DNA from: an uncultured Odoribacter sp.
GTDB taxonomy: Bacteria > Bacteroidota > Bacteroidia > Bacteroidales > Marinifilaceae
Assembly: GCA_900541415.1 (NCBI GenBank)
Contig: UQJP01000001.1
Coordinates: 115,074-179,073 of the forward strand
Length of the DNA stretch: 64,000 bases
Direction: 5' to 3'
The notes under the pieces: generated by a model
Databases searched by the model: none
What the model was told of the DNA's origin: nothing
The model's input: only the letters and a program-made list of their open reading frames with translations
Shown: piece by piece, positions 33,528 to 41,926 of the stretch
How positions within the stretch are numbered: the first letter of the stretch is position 1
Layout of the letters: the number at the start of each line of letters is the position of its first letter
Program-made: the position numbers and the translations under genes

Positions 33528-34904
33528 TTAATTATTAAATAAAACAGCCTGAGGTGCTGTATTCCCGCAATCTATTGATTTTATTCGATTGCCTGCGGCA
33601 TTGAACACAACGATCTTTCCCACTGTATTCCAGGAAATTTCCTCCGAATAGCAAACCCAAATATCCCCATTCTGCGGATTTACATTTATCCCGGCTCCCG
33701 AAAATTCCTCGTCTCCTTCAGGGGCAGCAATAAAAAGAGTGTTCAGGGAAGCGGCATTCCCCAAGGTATATTTATAAATACTCTGGTCTTCAGCCGGAAT
33801 ATAAATTTCATTTCCGGTTCCGCTCAATGCCAGGCTCACGGTATAAATACCGTGTGAATAACCGGATAACATCGGTTTAAACGGAAGGACTTCTTTTTTC
33901 AGGGTGAGGTCCGAAGCAATCCGTACGAGATAATATTCCGTCTGTGCTTCATTGCAACCGATGGTGTACACATCGCCGTCACCCGCCTTTACAAAATTGA
34001 TCTTACCGTTTTGCCAAATATCCAGCGTGTCCGGATCGGGCATCCCGTTTTCGGCAGCATTCAGCAAATCGTCCACTCCATACACATTCACCCGGGCTAA
34101 AGACTTATAAGTCATGTTTCCCAACAAATTCCCATTCAGGATTATGCCGTTATAGAGCGCCCAACCATATTTTTTTAACAACTGGACTTTGGAAAAAGAA
34201 GCCAAATCCAATCGGTAAGTACCGCCACCGATCACCAAAGCCTGTTTATCGTTCAAAGGTAAAAAACCATCCAGATTAGCTCCCACGACAGCCGAATTTT
34301 CAGCATACAGGGTTTTGGCATCGGCCGAAAACAAATGCTCCACATTTGAAGTCGAGGTTGAAACCATCATATACAATTTTCCATTCATCCGGGTTGCATA
34401 AAGATCATCATACTTTCCTACCGAAATTCCATTCCCGTAATTCAGGCCGGAATACACATCGGAATAAAGTTTCCCGGTTTTTACATCATAAAAATCGACA
34501 GAACCTTGCTGTATGACCAATACCCCTTCGGTCAAATCGCTTTTCGACACAATATCGGCCTCCAGAATAACCTCGCCTTTTGCATTCTTCAATGTGCACA
34601 TCACTTTGGCGCGGCAAGGTTTTTCAATTTTATAAACAAACGCAGAATCCGAAGAAACCACCTTACCGTTCAATTCCCACGCATAGGAAACTCCCGCCGT
34701 ATCCAATAACTGAGGAGCAAAAACAATAGAATCACCCACAGCAGGGGTCAGCGTCCCCACCGGAAAGCTCCCTTTCAGCACCGAGGGAATCCCCATCATA
34801 TCCACATCGATACCCAACTGGTCATAACTGTCGTCTTCACAAGCCATAAAACCAATTGCTAAAAACACCGTTAAAATAAAAGTATATATTTTATTCATCG
34901 CCAA
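33528..34904 (-). CDS. PKD-like plus propeller surface lipoprotein (DUF5074-type), copy 2
   Basis: This 458-residue lipoprotein (GFMACEDDSYDQ) has an N-terminal Ig/PKD-like domain (about 40-125, SYAWELNGKVVSSDSAFVY). A YncE-like beta propeller follows (about 130-458, with EGVLVIQQGSVDFYDVKTGKL and GINVNPQNGDIWVCYSE). It is a diverged tandem duplicate of the next gene upstream; both share MGIPSVLKGSFP/LGLPALKEGTFP near the N-terminus. Starts at 34904 or 34898 are both possible. The lipid anchor and riboswitch suggest a corrinoid-binding or surface-scaffold role (inference). Confidence 0.78.
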   Translation of the reverse strand: MAMNKIYTFILTVFLAIGFMACEDDSYDQLGIDVDMMGIPSVLKGSFPVGTLTPAVGDSIVFAPQLLDTAGVSYAWELNGKVVSSDSAFVYKIEKPCRAKVMCTLKNAKGEVILEADIVSKSDLTEGVLVIQQGSVDFYDVKTGKLYSDVYSGLNYGNGISVGKYDDLYATRMNGKLYMMVSTSTSNVEHLFSADAKTLYAENSAVVGANLDGFLPLNDKQALVIGGGTYRLDLASFSKVQLLKKYGWALYNGIILNGNLLGNMTYKSLARVNVYGVDDLLNAAENGMPDPDTLDIWQNGKINFVKAGDGDVYTIGCNEAQTEYYLVRIASDLTLKKEVLPFKPMLSGYSHGIYTVSLALSGTGNEIYIPAEDQSIYKYTLGNAASLNTLFIAAPEGDEEFSGAGINVNPQNGDIWVCYSEEISWNTVGKIVVFNAAGNRIKSIDCGNTAPQAVLFNN

Positions 34905-34913
34905 TAGCCTAAA

Positions 34914-36293
34914 TTACTGTTCATTAAAAATAATAGTTCCGGGGAAATAATAACCGTCGAACATCACTTCAGAGATTTTCTCCCCGGTGGTCCCGTCAAA
35001 ACGCACGATTAAATTCTTCTGGTAGTCTTCCGTCAGGTAAGTGGCCACCACCTCATGAGTCCGGGGATTCACCCGTATCCCTGCACCGTAAAATCCATAA
35101 CCTTCCTTTTGGTATGAAGTAAAAGGCTGTTCGGGAGCGGCATTTTCAAAAGTGGCCTTATAAATTTTCCCTCCTGCAATATAGAAAAGGTTTTCTCCGT
35201 CGCCACAGAACGAATCTTCCCGGTAAGCCCCGAAACTCGAAGGCTGGTAATCGCTCCGCATCTGAGCCTTTTCTATCGACAGGTCCGGTTTGATCTTCAC
35301 CAGATTGTTGCCGCTATTCGTAGATTCAACGGTATATACATTCCCGTCTTTACCTGCCACGAAACGGCATCCGCCCGTGGTGGTAACGTCGATCGTCGTG
35401 TATGGAAACGGTTTATTGAACGTATACGATGAAAGGTCACCTAAAATTTTCTCCACCTCCAACACATGCATTTTTTTAGACTTCACATTCAGCAACAGTT
35501 TTCCCTGATATACATAAGCACTCCCGCAACCACCCCAGGTATCGTCCATCACAATTTGCTCAGAGGCAAAAGTTTCCAAATCCACCCGGAACACATCGCC
35601 GTTAGCGGTCACCACGCCATATTTATCGTTCAACCCCACAAATTCATACACCTGACGGGTCCCGGTTAAAACAGCACCGCTTTTCTCCACGTAAAGGGTT
35701 TTCGGATCGACAACCGTCAATTGACTGCCCTGTTTGGAACAAATATAAAGTTTCCCGTTCCATAGCGTAGCCGACTGGCTCGTTGTGCCTAAAGTCGCCC
35801 CGAAATTCTGGTTTTTCAGTGCCCAGGTCTCGACAGAGTTCTTTTGATAATCGTAATACGATACGCTTCCCGATTCATGTCCGAACCATCCCTCATTGAT
35901 AACGAGGCAACCTCCGGTGTAATCCGCTCCCGGAACAATCAACTTATTCTCCAGTATAACCTTCCCAAAATCATTGGTCAGTTCCAGCACAACACGGGAA
36001 CGGGTGGGATATTCCGCAGCATAAGAAAGCCGGGGCTCGGTACCCAGATCCTCATCGTTCAAATACCATTGATAATATACATCGCCGGGTGAAGTCACCT
36101 CAGGAACATAATCATACGTTTCACCTACACTCAACTGCACATCGGTTTCCGGGAAAGTCCCTTCCTTCAAGGCAGGCAATCCCAGCAAATTGTCCGGATA
36201 GCGAAGCTCGTTGTCGTCGTCCGAACAAGCGGTCAAAGCTGCTGCCATCACCACAAACAACCCACATGTCTTAATAAAATGCTTTACATTCAT
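34914..36293 (-). CDS. PKD-like plus propeller surface lipoprotein (DUF5074-type), copy 1
   Basis: This 459-residue lipoprotein (ALTACSDDDNE) has a PKD-like domain (about 50-125, YYQWYLNDEDLGTEPRLSY) and a C-terminal propeller with VINEGWFGHESGSVSYYDYQ. That last stretch strongly resembles the matching blade of the BtuG-like protein (NEGNFQYGNASLSYYDPE). It is the first gene behind a cobalamin riboswitch that ends 110 bases upstream. The copy 2 gene starts 9 bases after it. A likely function is additional B12-analogue capture on the cell surface. Confidence 0.8.
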   Translation of the reverse strand: MNVKHFIKTCGLFVVMAAALTACSDDDNELRYPDNLLGLPALKEGTFPETDVQLSVGETYDYVPEVTSPGDVYYQWYLNDEDLGTEPRLSYAAEYPTRSRVVLELTNDFGKVILENKLIVPGADYTGGCLVINEGWFGHESGSVSYYDYQKNSVETWALKNQNFGATLGTTSQSATLWNGKLYICSKQGSQLTVVDPKTLYVEKSGAVLTGTRQVYEFVGLNDKYGVVTANGDVFRVDLETFASEQIVMDDTWGGCGSAYVYQGKLLLNVKSKKMHVLEVEKILGDLSSYTFNKPFPYTTIDVTTTGGCRFVAGKDGNVYTVESTNSGNNLVKIKPDLSIEKAQMRSDYQPSSFGAYREDSFCGDGENLFYIAGGKIYKATFENAAPEQPFTSYQKEGYGFYGAGIRVNPRTHEVVATYLTEDYQKNLIVRFDGTTGEKISEVMFDGYYFPGTIIFNEQ

Positions 36294-36404
36294 ATCAAAA
36301 AATTTAAAAAATAAATTTACTTGGATATAAAGCCATGAAAAATCAGAGAAAAGACAGTAGAAATCTTTTGTGCTCTAACTCCCGAAAGCTTTTAAATAAA
36401 CACA

Positions 36405-36567
36405 TTGGCAGGTCTTCTGACTTTCTCTGTTTCAACGCCTTCCCATTTTTTCAAACAGTGGCCTAATCGTTGAAACCATATATAGAGATTACAGCTGCGG
36501 GAACAGTATCCGATTTCCACGGAATTCCCTATTAAGCATACAGACCGAGAGATCTGCTCTGCACCAA
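36405..36567 (-). promoter_or_regulatory. Cobalamin riboswitch of the lipoprotein operon
   Basis: On the minus strand the blocks read GGGAATTCCGTGGAAATC, CTGTTCCCGCAGCTGTAA, GGCCACTG, GGGAAGGCG and AAGTCAGAAGACCTGCC, with possible P1 arms TTGG/CCAA at the two ends. The core departs slightly from consensus (GTTCCCGCAGCTG rather than GTCCCGCTGCTG). It ends about 110 bases before the ATG at 36293, and that spacer is A/T-rich. Confidence 0.9.
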
Positions 36568-36574
36568 CAAGGTG

Positions 36575-36605
36575 CGAAATTATAATAATTCTGTTGTTCC
36601 TCCAA
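36575..36605 (-). promoter_or_regulatory. Promoter of the riboswitch-lipoprotein transcript
   Basis: On the minus strand TTG (36603-36605) and TAATTTCG (36575-36582, one mismatch to TAnnTTTG) are 20 bases apart, directly upstream of the riboswitch. Confidence 0.5.
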
Positions 36606-36642
36606 TTATCTCCCCATAATTTCAAATATTTTTCAGAATCCT

Positions 36643-36650
36643 TATTTTTG
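36643..36650 (+). promoter_or_regulatory. Promoter -7 element of the two-component system operon
   Basis: TATTTTTG is an exact TAnnTTTG match, 75 bases before the response-regulator start. A clear -33 TTG is not seen. Confidence 0.45.
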
Positions 36651-36724
36651 TTTGTGGTAAATAAAGGATCAATTGCCGGATTATAAATAAAAACTTATTT
36701 TCACAGAGGTAAAATCATCATGCA

Positions 36725-37402
36725 ATGAAAATATTAATCGTAGAAGACGACGCTTCCCTGCGCGAAATCATGCAGCGTTCTCTGGAAAAAGAACGCCACA
36801 TCACAGAAATGGCTCCCGACTTTCAGACTGCCCTGCAAAAAATCGAAGACTATAACTATGACTGTATCTTGCTCGACATCATGCTGCCCGACGGAAACGG
36901 GCTGCAACTGCTGAACAGGTTGAAAGAACTACGGAAACAGGAAAATGTAATCATCATTTCAGCCAAAGATTCTCTGGAGGATAAAGTCGTCGGCTTAGAC
37001 CTCGGAGCCGATGACTACCTGCCCAAGCCCTTCCATTTAGCAGAACTGAATGCCCGGATTAAAAGTGTGGCCCGGCGGAAACATCCCGGAAGCCCGGACT
37101 TTATCGAATATGGGAACATCAAGGTGAATCCCGGACTTTTCCGGGTGTATGTAAACGATACGGAACTCGAACTAAACCGGAAAGAATACGACATATTACA
37201 TTATTTTATCAACCGTCCCGACCGTTTAATCAACAAAAACTTATTGGCGGAAGCTGTGTGGGGCGATCATATCGACCAGGCGGATAACTTTGATTTTATC
37301 TACGCCCAGATCAAAAACCTGAGAAAGAAATTAAATTTAGCGGAAGCCTCGGCTGAAATAAAGGCAGTGTATGGCTTCGGTTACAAAATGACCTTAAAAT
37401 GA
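36725..37402 (+). CDS. OmpR-family response regulator
   Basis: This 225-residue regulator has a receiver domain (1-120) with the acidic pocket Glu7/Asp8/Asp9, the phospho-acceptor Asp51 (ILLDIMLPDG) and Lys in YLPKPFHLAEL. It also has an OmpR/PhoB winged-helix domain (about 130-225, ending YGFGYKMTLK). It binds DNA when phosphorylated by its kinase, the next gene, whose start overlaps its stop (ATGA). Its targets are probably the two PepSY-like genes that follow the kinase (inference). Confidence 0.93.
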   Translation: MKILIVEDDASLREIMQRSLEKERHITEMAPDFQTALQKIEDYNYDCILLDIMLPDGNGLQLLNRLKELRKQENVIIISAKDSLEDKVVGLDLGADDYLPKPFHLAELNARIKSVARRKHPGSPDFIEYGNIKVNPGLFRVYVNDTELELNRKEYDILHYFINRPDRLINKNLLAEAVWGDHIDQADNFDFIYAQIKNLRKKLNLAEASAEIKAVYGFGYKMTLK

Positions 37403-38676
37403 AACTAATCGTCCGCATCTTTACCCGTCTTGTGCCTGCACTTTTGGTTATAATCACCTTATGGGGATTGTTTTTCTATTATGCCATCATGGACGAAGTG
37501 AACGATGAAACGGACGACACGCTGGAAGACTATTCCGAAATCATTATCACCCGTTTCCTGGCAGGGCAGGAAATGCCTTCACAGGCTGACGGAACGAACA
37601 ACAGCTACTATTTAAACGAAGTGTCGGAAGGATATGCGGAAGAAAAGGAAAAAATACGCTACTCCGATGAAATGGTATATATCCCGGAAAAAAAGGAAAC
37701 CGAGCCGGCCAGAGTACTAAAAACCATTTTCGAAAATGCAGACGGAAAATATTTCGAACTCACGGTCAGCATCCCCAACATTGAAAAAGACGATTTGCGG
37801 GAAGCGATCCTCCATTGGATTATCTTTTTGTATTTCACGCTATTGATAACCATCCTGATTATCAACCTTTGGGTTTTCTACCGGAGCATGCACCCTCTCT
37901 ACACGCTGTTGAAATGGCTTGACCAGTACACGATCAACGGGAATAATCCCGTTTTAGAAAACAAAACAACGATCACCGAGTTTAAAAAACTCAACGAAGC
38001 CGCTATCCGCCAGGCCGAACGCAGTAAGAATCTGTTCGAACAGCAAAAACAATTCATCAGCAATGCTTCCCACGAATTGCAAACCCCGCTGGCCATCTGC
38101 CGGAACAGGCTGGAAATGCTGGCCGACAACGACACCCTGACCGAGGAACAACTGACAGAGATATTCAAAACGCAAGCTACACTCGACTATATCATCAGGC
38201 TTAACAAATCGTTGCTGTTCCTTTCCAAAATAGATAACGGGCAATTTCAGGAAATCAAAGAAATATCGTTCAACGAACTGGTACATAAATTCCTGCCCGA
38301 CTACGAAGAAGCATACAGTTACTTAAACATCGCAACCCACGTAGAAGAAAAAGGAATTTTCACCATAGGCATGGATGAAGCCCTATCGGGAGCCCTGATT
38401 TCCAATCTTTTGAAAAACGCTTTTGTCCACAATCGACAAGACGGGGGAGAGCTACACATCGAAATCACTTCCGATAGCCTCACCATCCTCAACACCGGAG
38501 AAGAAGGGAAACTGGACGAAACCCATCTCTTTGAACGTTTCCGGCAAGGGAAAACCAAAAAAGAAGGCTCCACCGGGCTGGGGTTATCCATCATGGCGGC
38601 GATCTGCAAAACCTATCGGCTTCAAATCCGGTATTTTTACAACGGAAAACATGGGTTTGAAATAAAAAAATCGTAA
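37399..38676 (+). CDS. Sensor histidine kinase
   Basis: This 425-residue membrane kinase has two transmembrane helices (about 8-30 and 138-160) flanking a periplasmic sensor of about 105 residues with an acidic stretch (DEVNDETDDTLEDYSE). A HisKA dimerisation domain follows with phospho-accepting His225 (SNASHELQTPLA). The ATPase domain has an N box (LISNLLKNAFVHN) and G boxes (LNTGEEG, GSTGLGLSIM). No clear HAMP domain. It is translationally coupled to the response regulator. The sensed signal is unknown. Confidence 0.92.
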   Translation: MKLIVRIFTRLVPALLVIITLWGLFFYYAIMDEVNDETDDTLEDYSEIIITRFLAGQEMPSQADGTNNSYYLNEVSEGYAEEKEKIRYSDEMVYIPEKKETEPARVLKTIFENADGKYFELTVSIPNIEKDDLREAILHWIIFLYFTLLITILIINLWVFYRSMHPLYTLLKWLDQYTINGNNPVLENKTTITEFKKLNEAAIRQAERSKNLFEQQKQFISNASHELQTPLAICRNRLEMLADNDTLTEEQLTEIFKTQATLDYIIRLNKSLLFLSKIDNGQFQEIKEISFNELVHKFLPDYEEAYSYLNIATHVEEKGIFTIGMDEALSGALISNLLKNAFVHNRQDGGELHIEITSDSLTILNTGEEGKLDETHLFERFRQGKTKKEGSTGLGLSIMAAICKTYRLQIRYFYNGKHGFEIKKS

Positions 38677-38755
38677 CATAAGCCCAAATTTCATATTTTT
38701 TTCAGTTTTACCCCTCAATTTTGTTCCATCAAGTTAAACTTAAAAACGAAAAAAT

Positions 38756-39193
38756 ATGAAAAAACTAATGATTGTGCTGGTATGCCTGTTTGCTTTACAG
38801 GGACTGGCAAAAGCCGACAACGACAGACCTATCGAAGTGAAAGAACTGCCCCAAAAAGCACTTACCTTTATCGATAAATATTTTGCCGATGTAAAGGTTT
38901 CTTACGCAAAACTCGAAGAAGACCTTTGGGAAAAGAAATACGACGTTGTAATGGTAAACGGACAAAAACTGGAATTCGACAAAAACGGAGAATGGCTGGA
39001 AGTGGATTGTAAATACTCCACCGTACCTGAAACCATTATTCCGGAAGCCATCAGGAACTATGTGAAACAACATTTCCCGGAACAAAAAGTAATAAAGATT
39101 GAACGGGATAAGAAAGAATACGAAGTGAAACTGACCAATAAACTGGAAATCACATTCGACAAAAAATTCAGAGCTATCGACATTGACGACTAA
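38756..39193 (+). CDS. PepSY-like periplasmic protein (DUF2874 type)
   Basis: This 145-residue exported protein has a cleavable signal peptide (LQGLAKA before DNDRP). Two short helix-sheet units follow, each with the pattern ..F..KYFADVKVSYAKLE...YDVVMVNGQKLEFDKNGEWLEV, then AIRNYVKQHFPEQKVIKIERD. This is the PepSY-like/BLIP-like layout. It lies 79 bases after the histidine kinase and is likely a target or signal partner of that system. No catalytic residues are apparent. Confidence 0.82.
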   Translation: MKKLMIVLVCLFALQGLAKADNDRPIEVKELPQKALTFIDKYFADVKVSYAKLEEDLWEKKYDVVMVNGQKLEFDKNGEWLEVDCKYSTVPETIIPEAIRNYVKQHFPEQKVIKIERDKKEYEVKLTNKLEITFDKKFRAIDIDD

Positions 39194-39215
39194 TCACACT
39201 TAAAACAGAAAAAAC

Positions 39216-39653
39216 ATGAAAATCAAGGCTTTATTTTTATCATTATTAGCAGCGGCAACCCTTTTTTCCGCCTGCAAAGACGATAACGACGACATTTCAC
39301 CCGATAATCTCCCGTCGAACATTAAATCCGCTATAACCTCCATGTATCCGGATGCCCGGATCACGGAAGCAGATGTCGAAAACAACATAACAGAAGTGGA
39401 TATATGGCATGAAAACAAGAACAAAGAAGTCCGGTTCAACGCTTCGGGAGAATGGATTGAAACGGAGTACGATGTGCTTCGGCAAGAAGTTCCGGCTGTG
39501 GTATTGGAGGCGCTCGGCACCCAATATCCCGACCCGGTGATCGACGACATAGATTGTTATGAAACACCCGGAGGAAAATACTATCGTTTTGAAGTGATTG
39601 TCAATAACCGGGAAGTAAAAGTAAACATACAGGAAGACGGCACTGCGGTTTAA
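39216..39653 (+). CDS. PepSY-like lipoprotein (DUF2874 type)
   Basis: This 145-residue paralogue of the preceding gene is a lipoprotein (LFSACKDDNDD) rather than a soluble periplasmic protein. The same two units are visible: IKSAITSMYPDARITEADVE..ITEVDIWHENKNKEVRFNASGEWIETE, then ALGTQYPDPVIDDIDCYE. It lies 22 bases after its paralogue. Tandem soluble and lipid-anchored PepSY-like proteins next to a two-component system suggest envelope sensing (inference). Confidence 0.82.
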   Translation: MKIKALFLSLLAAATLFSACKDDNDDISPDNLPSNIKSAITSMYPDARITEADVENNITEVDIWHENKNKEVRFNASGEWIETEYDVLRQEVPAVVLEALGTQYPDPVIDDIDCYETPGGKYYRFEVIVNNREVKVNIQEDGTAV

Positions 39654-39689
39654 CCTTCCGGCTGATAAATCCTTATATAAGGAATCGGA

Positions 39690-39729
39690 TTTCCCCATTC
39701 AGGACAGAGCGAAGACCTGAATGGGGAAA
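39690..39729. terminator. Convergent-gene hairpin after the PepSY-like pair
   Basis: A perfect 14-bp stem (39690-39703 with 39716-39729, core CCCCATTCAGG/CCTGAATGGGG) has a 12-base loop. No long T run follows on either strand, but the position between two converging genes favours a shared terminator. Confidence 0.6.
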
Positions 39730-39733
39730 CTAT

Positions 39734-40711
39734 TTACCACCTCTTTCTCCTATTCTTTTGAAGCCCGTGTTTAATCGTCGTACGTCCGGGATTCACTAAA
39801 TAAGTGAAATCCAGAAAAGGCAGGCAGGCTATCTCACTTTTATCCGCAATTTGCATATAAGCTCCCTTGCAGGCGACAGAAATTCCCACCCGCCGGGACA
39901 CATAATAAGTCAGGCGCAAATTGGCTTCCACGGCAAATTCTTTCGTACCGTCCACATTATAATACAAACCGTTCACGGAATAATGAAAGCGGTTCGAAAA
40001 ATAGGAATCGTACTGTAAACCGCCGTAATAAAGCAACCTGTTATCCAACAACTGGGAATGATAAAGCGAATGGGCATAGTTGAAAGGCTTCACCTGAGTA
40101 CCTCCGAAACCCACATAAAATTCAACCCCTGCCCGGACGGACAGGATTCGTTCGGGAGTCAAAGCAGGACAGCCGAACACCCGGGGATTCATCAGCCATG
40201 AAAAAATAAATTCACTCCGCATGGCCAATCCGTGATTCACCCGGACGGAATCGGGAATCAAATCCTTAAAACCCGTCGCCTGCAATATTTTTAAAACGGG
40301 ATAAGTGTAATATAAAGTATGTTCGGAAGACAGAAACAGTTTATGCTTCCCCCACCAACGATGCTTTAAACCGATATTGGGCAGGAAAGGCTCTTCGGCA
40401 ATCCGGAACAATAATTCTGTCGAGCGGGAAAACCCGATCCGGCTTTGGTTAAACAGGCTGATTTCCGCCGCATCGCTGGCAATGATGCCTGCCGTTCCCG
40501 TGTGCCAGGAAGAAACCTCCGGAACACCTTTGCTTTTCATCGGTAGCGTACGGGGATCCCAGCGTTCCTCTTCCACGGTGACCTGCTCTTTCGAGCGCTT
40601 TTCAATCTGTTTCTGCATTTTCTTTTCTTCCCTGCTTTTAGCCGGAAGCACACGCTGGGCCGAAAGTTCCCAGGTAAATAACAAAAGCAAAAACAGTAAA
40701 CCAATTTTCAT
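39734..40711 (-). CDS. Predicted outer-membrane or periplasmic protein, unknown family
   Basis: This 325-residue protein has a signal peptide (MKIGLLFLLLLFTWELSAQ). A charged linker follows (about 25-50, SREEKKMQKQIEKRSKEQ), then a long region of alternating beta strands (RTLPMKSKG..., YYGGLQYDSYFSNRFHYSVNGLYY, FAVEANLRLTYYVSRRVGISVACKG). This fits a small outer-membrane barrel. I do not recognise it. It lies 39 bases after nadD in the same direction, so it could be read from the yicC-gmk-nadD transcript. Confidence 0.6.
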   Translation of the reverse strand: MKIGLLFLLLLFTWELSAQRVLPAKSREEKKMQKQIEKRSKEQVTVEEERWDPRTLPMKSKGVPEVSSWHTGTAGIIASDAAEISLFNQSRIGFSRSTELLFRIAEEPFLPNIGLKHRWWGKHKLFLSSEHTLYYTYPVLKILQATGFKDLIPDSVRVNHGLAMRSEFIFSWLMNPRVFGCPALTPERILSVRAGVEFYVGFGGTQVKPFNYAHSLYHSQLLDNRLLYYGGLQYDSYFSNRFHYSVNGLYYNVDGTKEFAVEANLRLTYYVSRRVGISVACKGAYMQIADKSEIACLPFLDFTYLVNPGRTTIKHGLQKNRRKRW

Positions 40712-40749
40712 CTATAAGCAGATTAAATATATAAACCGGGAATTTTTCC

Positions 40750-41331
40750 TCAACCTCCCGTTCCTCCCGGAACGGCATAATATTTTATAATCAGGGGAAG
40801 GGCCTTTGCAGGAACGTCCCCCGAAATATCTTCACCCGTTCCGGCCTTCGCCCGTATCTCCGTGGAAGAAACAGCTGCCAGGGGCGCATCCACCAAAGTC
40901 ACCTGTTCCGGAATCGCCCCGGACACTTCCACTCCGGGACGGGGATACACCAAAATCCGGTAATGACGTAGTATCTCCTCATAATTCCTCCACAAGTGAA
41001 AATCGCGGAGGTTATCTCCCCCGATCACCAAAGCAAAACTTTGTTCCGGATAATTTTTTTCCAATGCCTGAAGGGTATTCCACGTATAAGAGGGACGAGG
41101 CATCCTGAATTCTATATCACACACCTTCATCCCCTTCTCCCCGGCTATCGCCGAACGGATGATTTCCAACCTCTTATCTTCATCCAAAAGGTCTTTATTT
41201 TGTTTCAACGGATTTTGAGGCGACACCACAAACCACACCTCCCGGCAAAAACCTTTATCGAGCAGATAACGGGCTATTGCCAGATGTCCGTTGTGTACCG
41301 GATTAAAAGAACCGAAAAAAAGCCCCGTCAT
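40750..41331 (-). CDS. nadD: Nicotinate-nucleotide adenylyltransferase
   Basis: This 193-residue nucleotidyltransferase makes nicotinic acid adenine dinucleotide in NAD synthesis. The signature is GLFFGSFNPVHNGHL (phosphate-binding HxGH), and near the end VSSTEIRAK carries the second nucleotide-binding motif (SSTxIR). I place the start at the ATG at 41331, preceded by GCGAGGGT. A TTG codon at 41352 would extend it by seven residues of no family likeness. It is the third gene of yicC-gmk-nadD. Confidence 0.93.
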   Translation of the reverse strand: MTGLFFGSFNPVHNGHLAIARYLLDKGFCREVWFVVSPQNPLKQNKDLLDEDKRLEIIRSAIAGEKGMKVCDIEFRMPRPSYTWNTLQALEKNYPEQSFALVIGGDNLRDFHLWRNYEEILRHYRILVYPRPGVEVSGAIPEQVTLVDAPLAAVSSTEIRAKAGTGEDISGDVPAKALPLIIKYYAVPGGTGG

Positions 41332-41358
41332 ACCCTCGCCGTAATGAAACAAAATTCC

Positions 41359-41922
41359 TTATTCATTTAAAAAAGCCCTAACTTTTCGCTCCGCATCCGC
41401 TAAAGCCGTGTTCAGGTCGTCGTTCACCACAATCGTATCGAACTGTCCGGCAAAGCCCATTTCATACTCGGCCTTTGCCACCCGTTGCTCGATCTTTTCG
41501 GGATCGTCCGTTGCCCGTCCCACCAAGCGACGGCGCAACTCTTCGATAGAGGGAGCCTCGATAAACACCGAAAGGGCGTCTTTCCCGAATGTTTTCTTGA
41601 TATTCAAACCACCCACCACATCTACATCGAAAACCACCGTATGCCCTTTAGCCCAAATCCTTTCTAACTCACATTTCAATGTGCCGTAAAAGCAACCGGG
41701 ATAAACTTCCTCCCATTCCAGAAATTCTCCGGCATCGATCCGCTTTTGAAATTCTTCCTGTGAGAAAAAATAATATTCTTTCCCGTGCTTTTCTTTACCC
41801 CTCGGAGCCCGGCTCGTGGCTGAAATAGAAAATTCCAATCCTAAATCCTCATTCAGCAAATGATTGACGATCGTACTTTTACCCGCTCCGCTGGGGGCTG
41901 AAAAAATAATAACTTTTCCCAT
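41359..41922 (-). CDS. gmk: Guanylate kinase
   Basis: This 187-residue enzyme phosphorylates GMP to GDP. The P-loop is SAPSGAGKST (residues 8-17). GMP-binding residues occur in SATSRAPRGKEKHGKEYYF, and the lid region contains RLVGRATDDPEKIEQRV. Length and motifs are complete. It starts four bases after the end of the yicC gene, the usual Bacteroidetes arrangement. Confidence 0.95.
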   Translation of the reverse strand: MGKVIIFSAPSGAGKSTIVNHLLNEDLGLEFSISATSRAPRGKEKHGKEYYFFSQEEFQKRIDAGEFLEWEEVYPGCFYGTLKCELERIWAKGHTVVFDVDVVGGLNIKKTFGKDALSVFIEAPSIEELRRRLVGRATDDPEKIEQRVAKAEYEMGFAGQFDTIVVNDDLNTALADAERKVRAFLNE

Positions 41923-41926
41923 GATT

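Noticed and set aside
36392..36625. 77-codon minus-strand ORF upstream of the PKD-propeller gene
   Set aside because: It lies over the third cobalamin riboswitch and its promoter.
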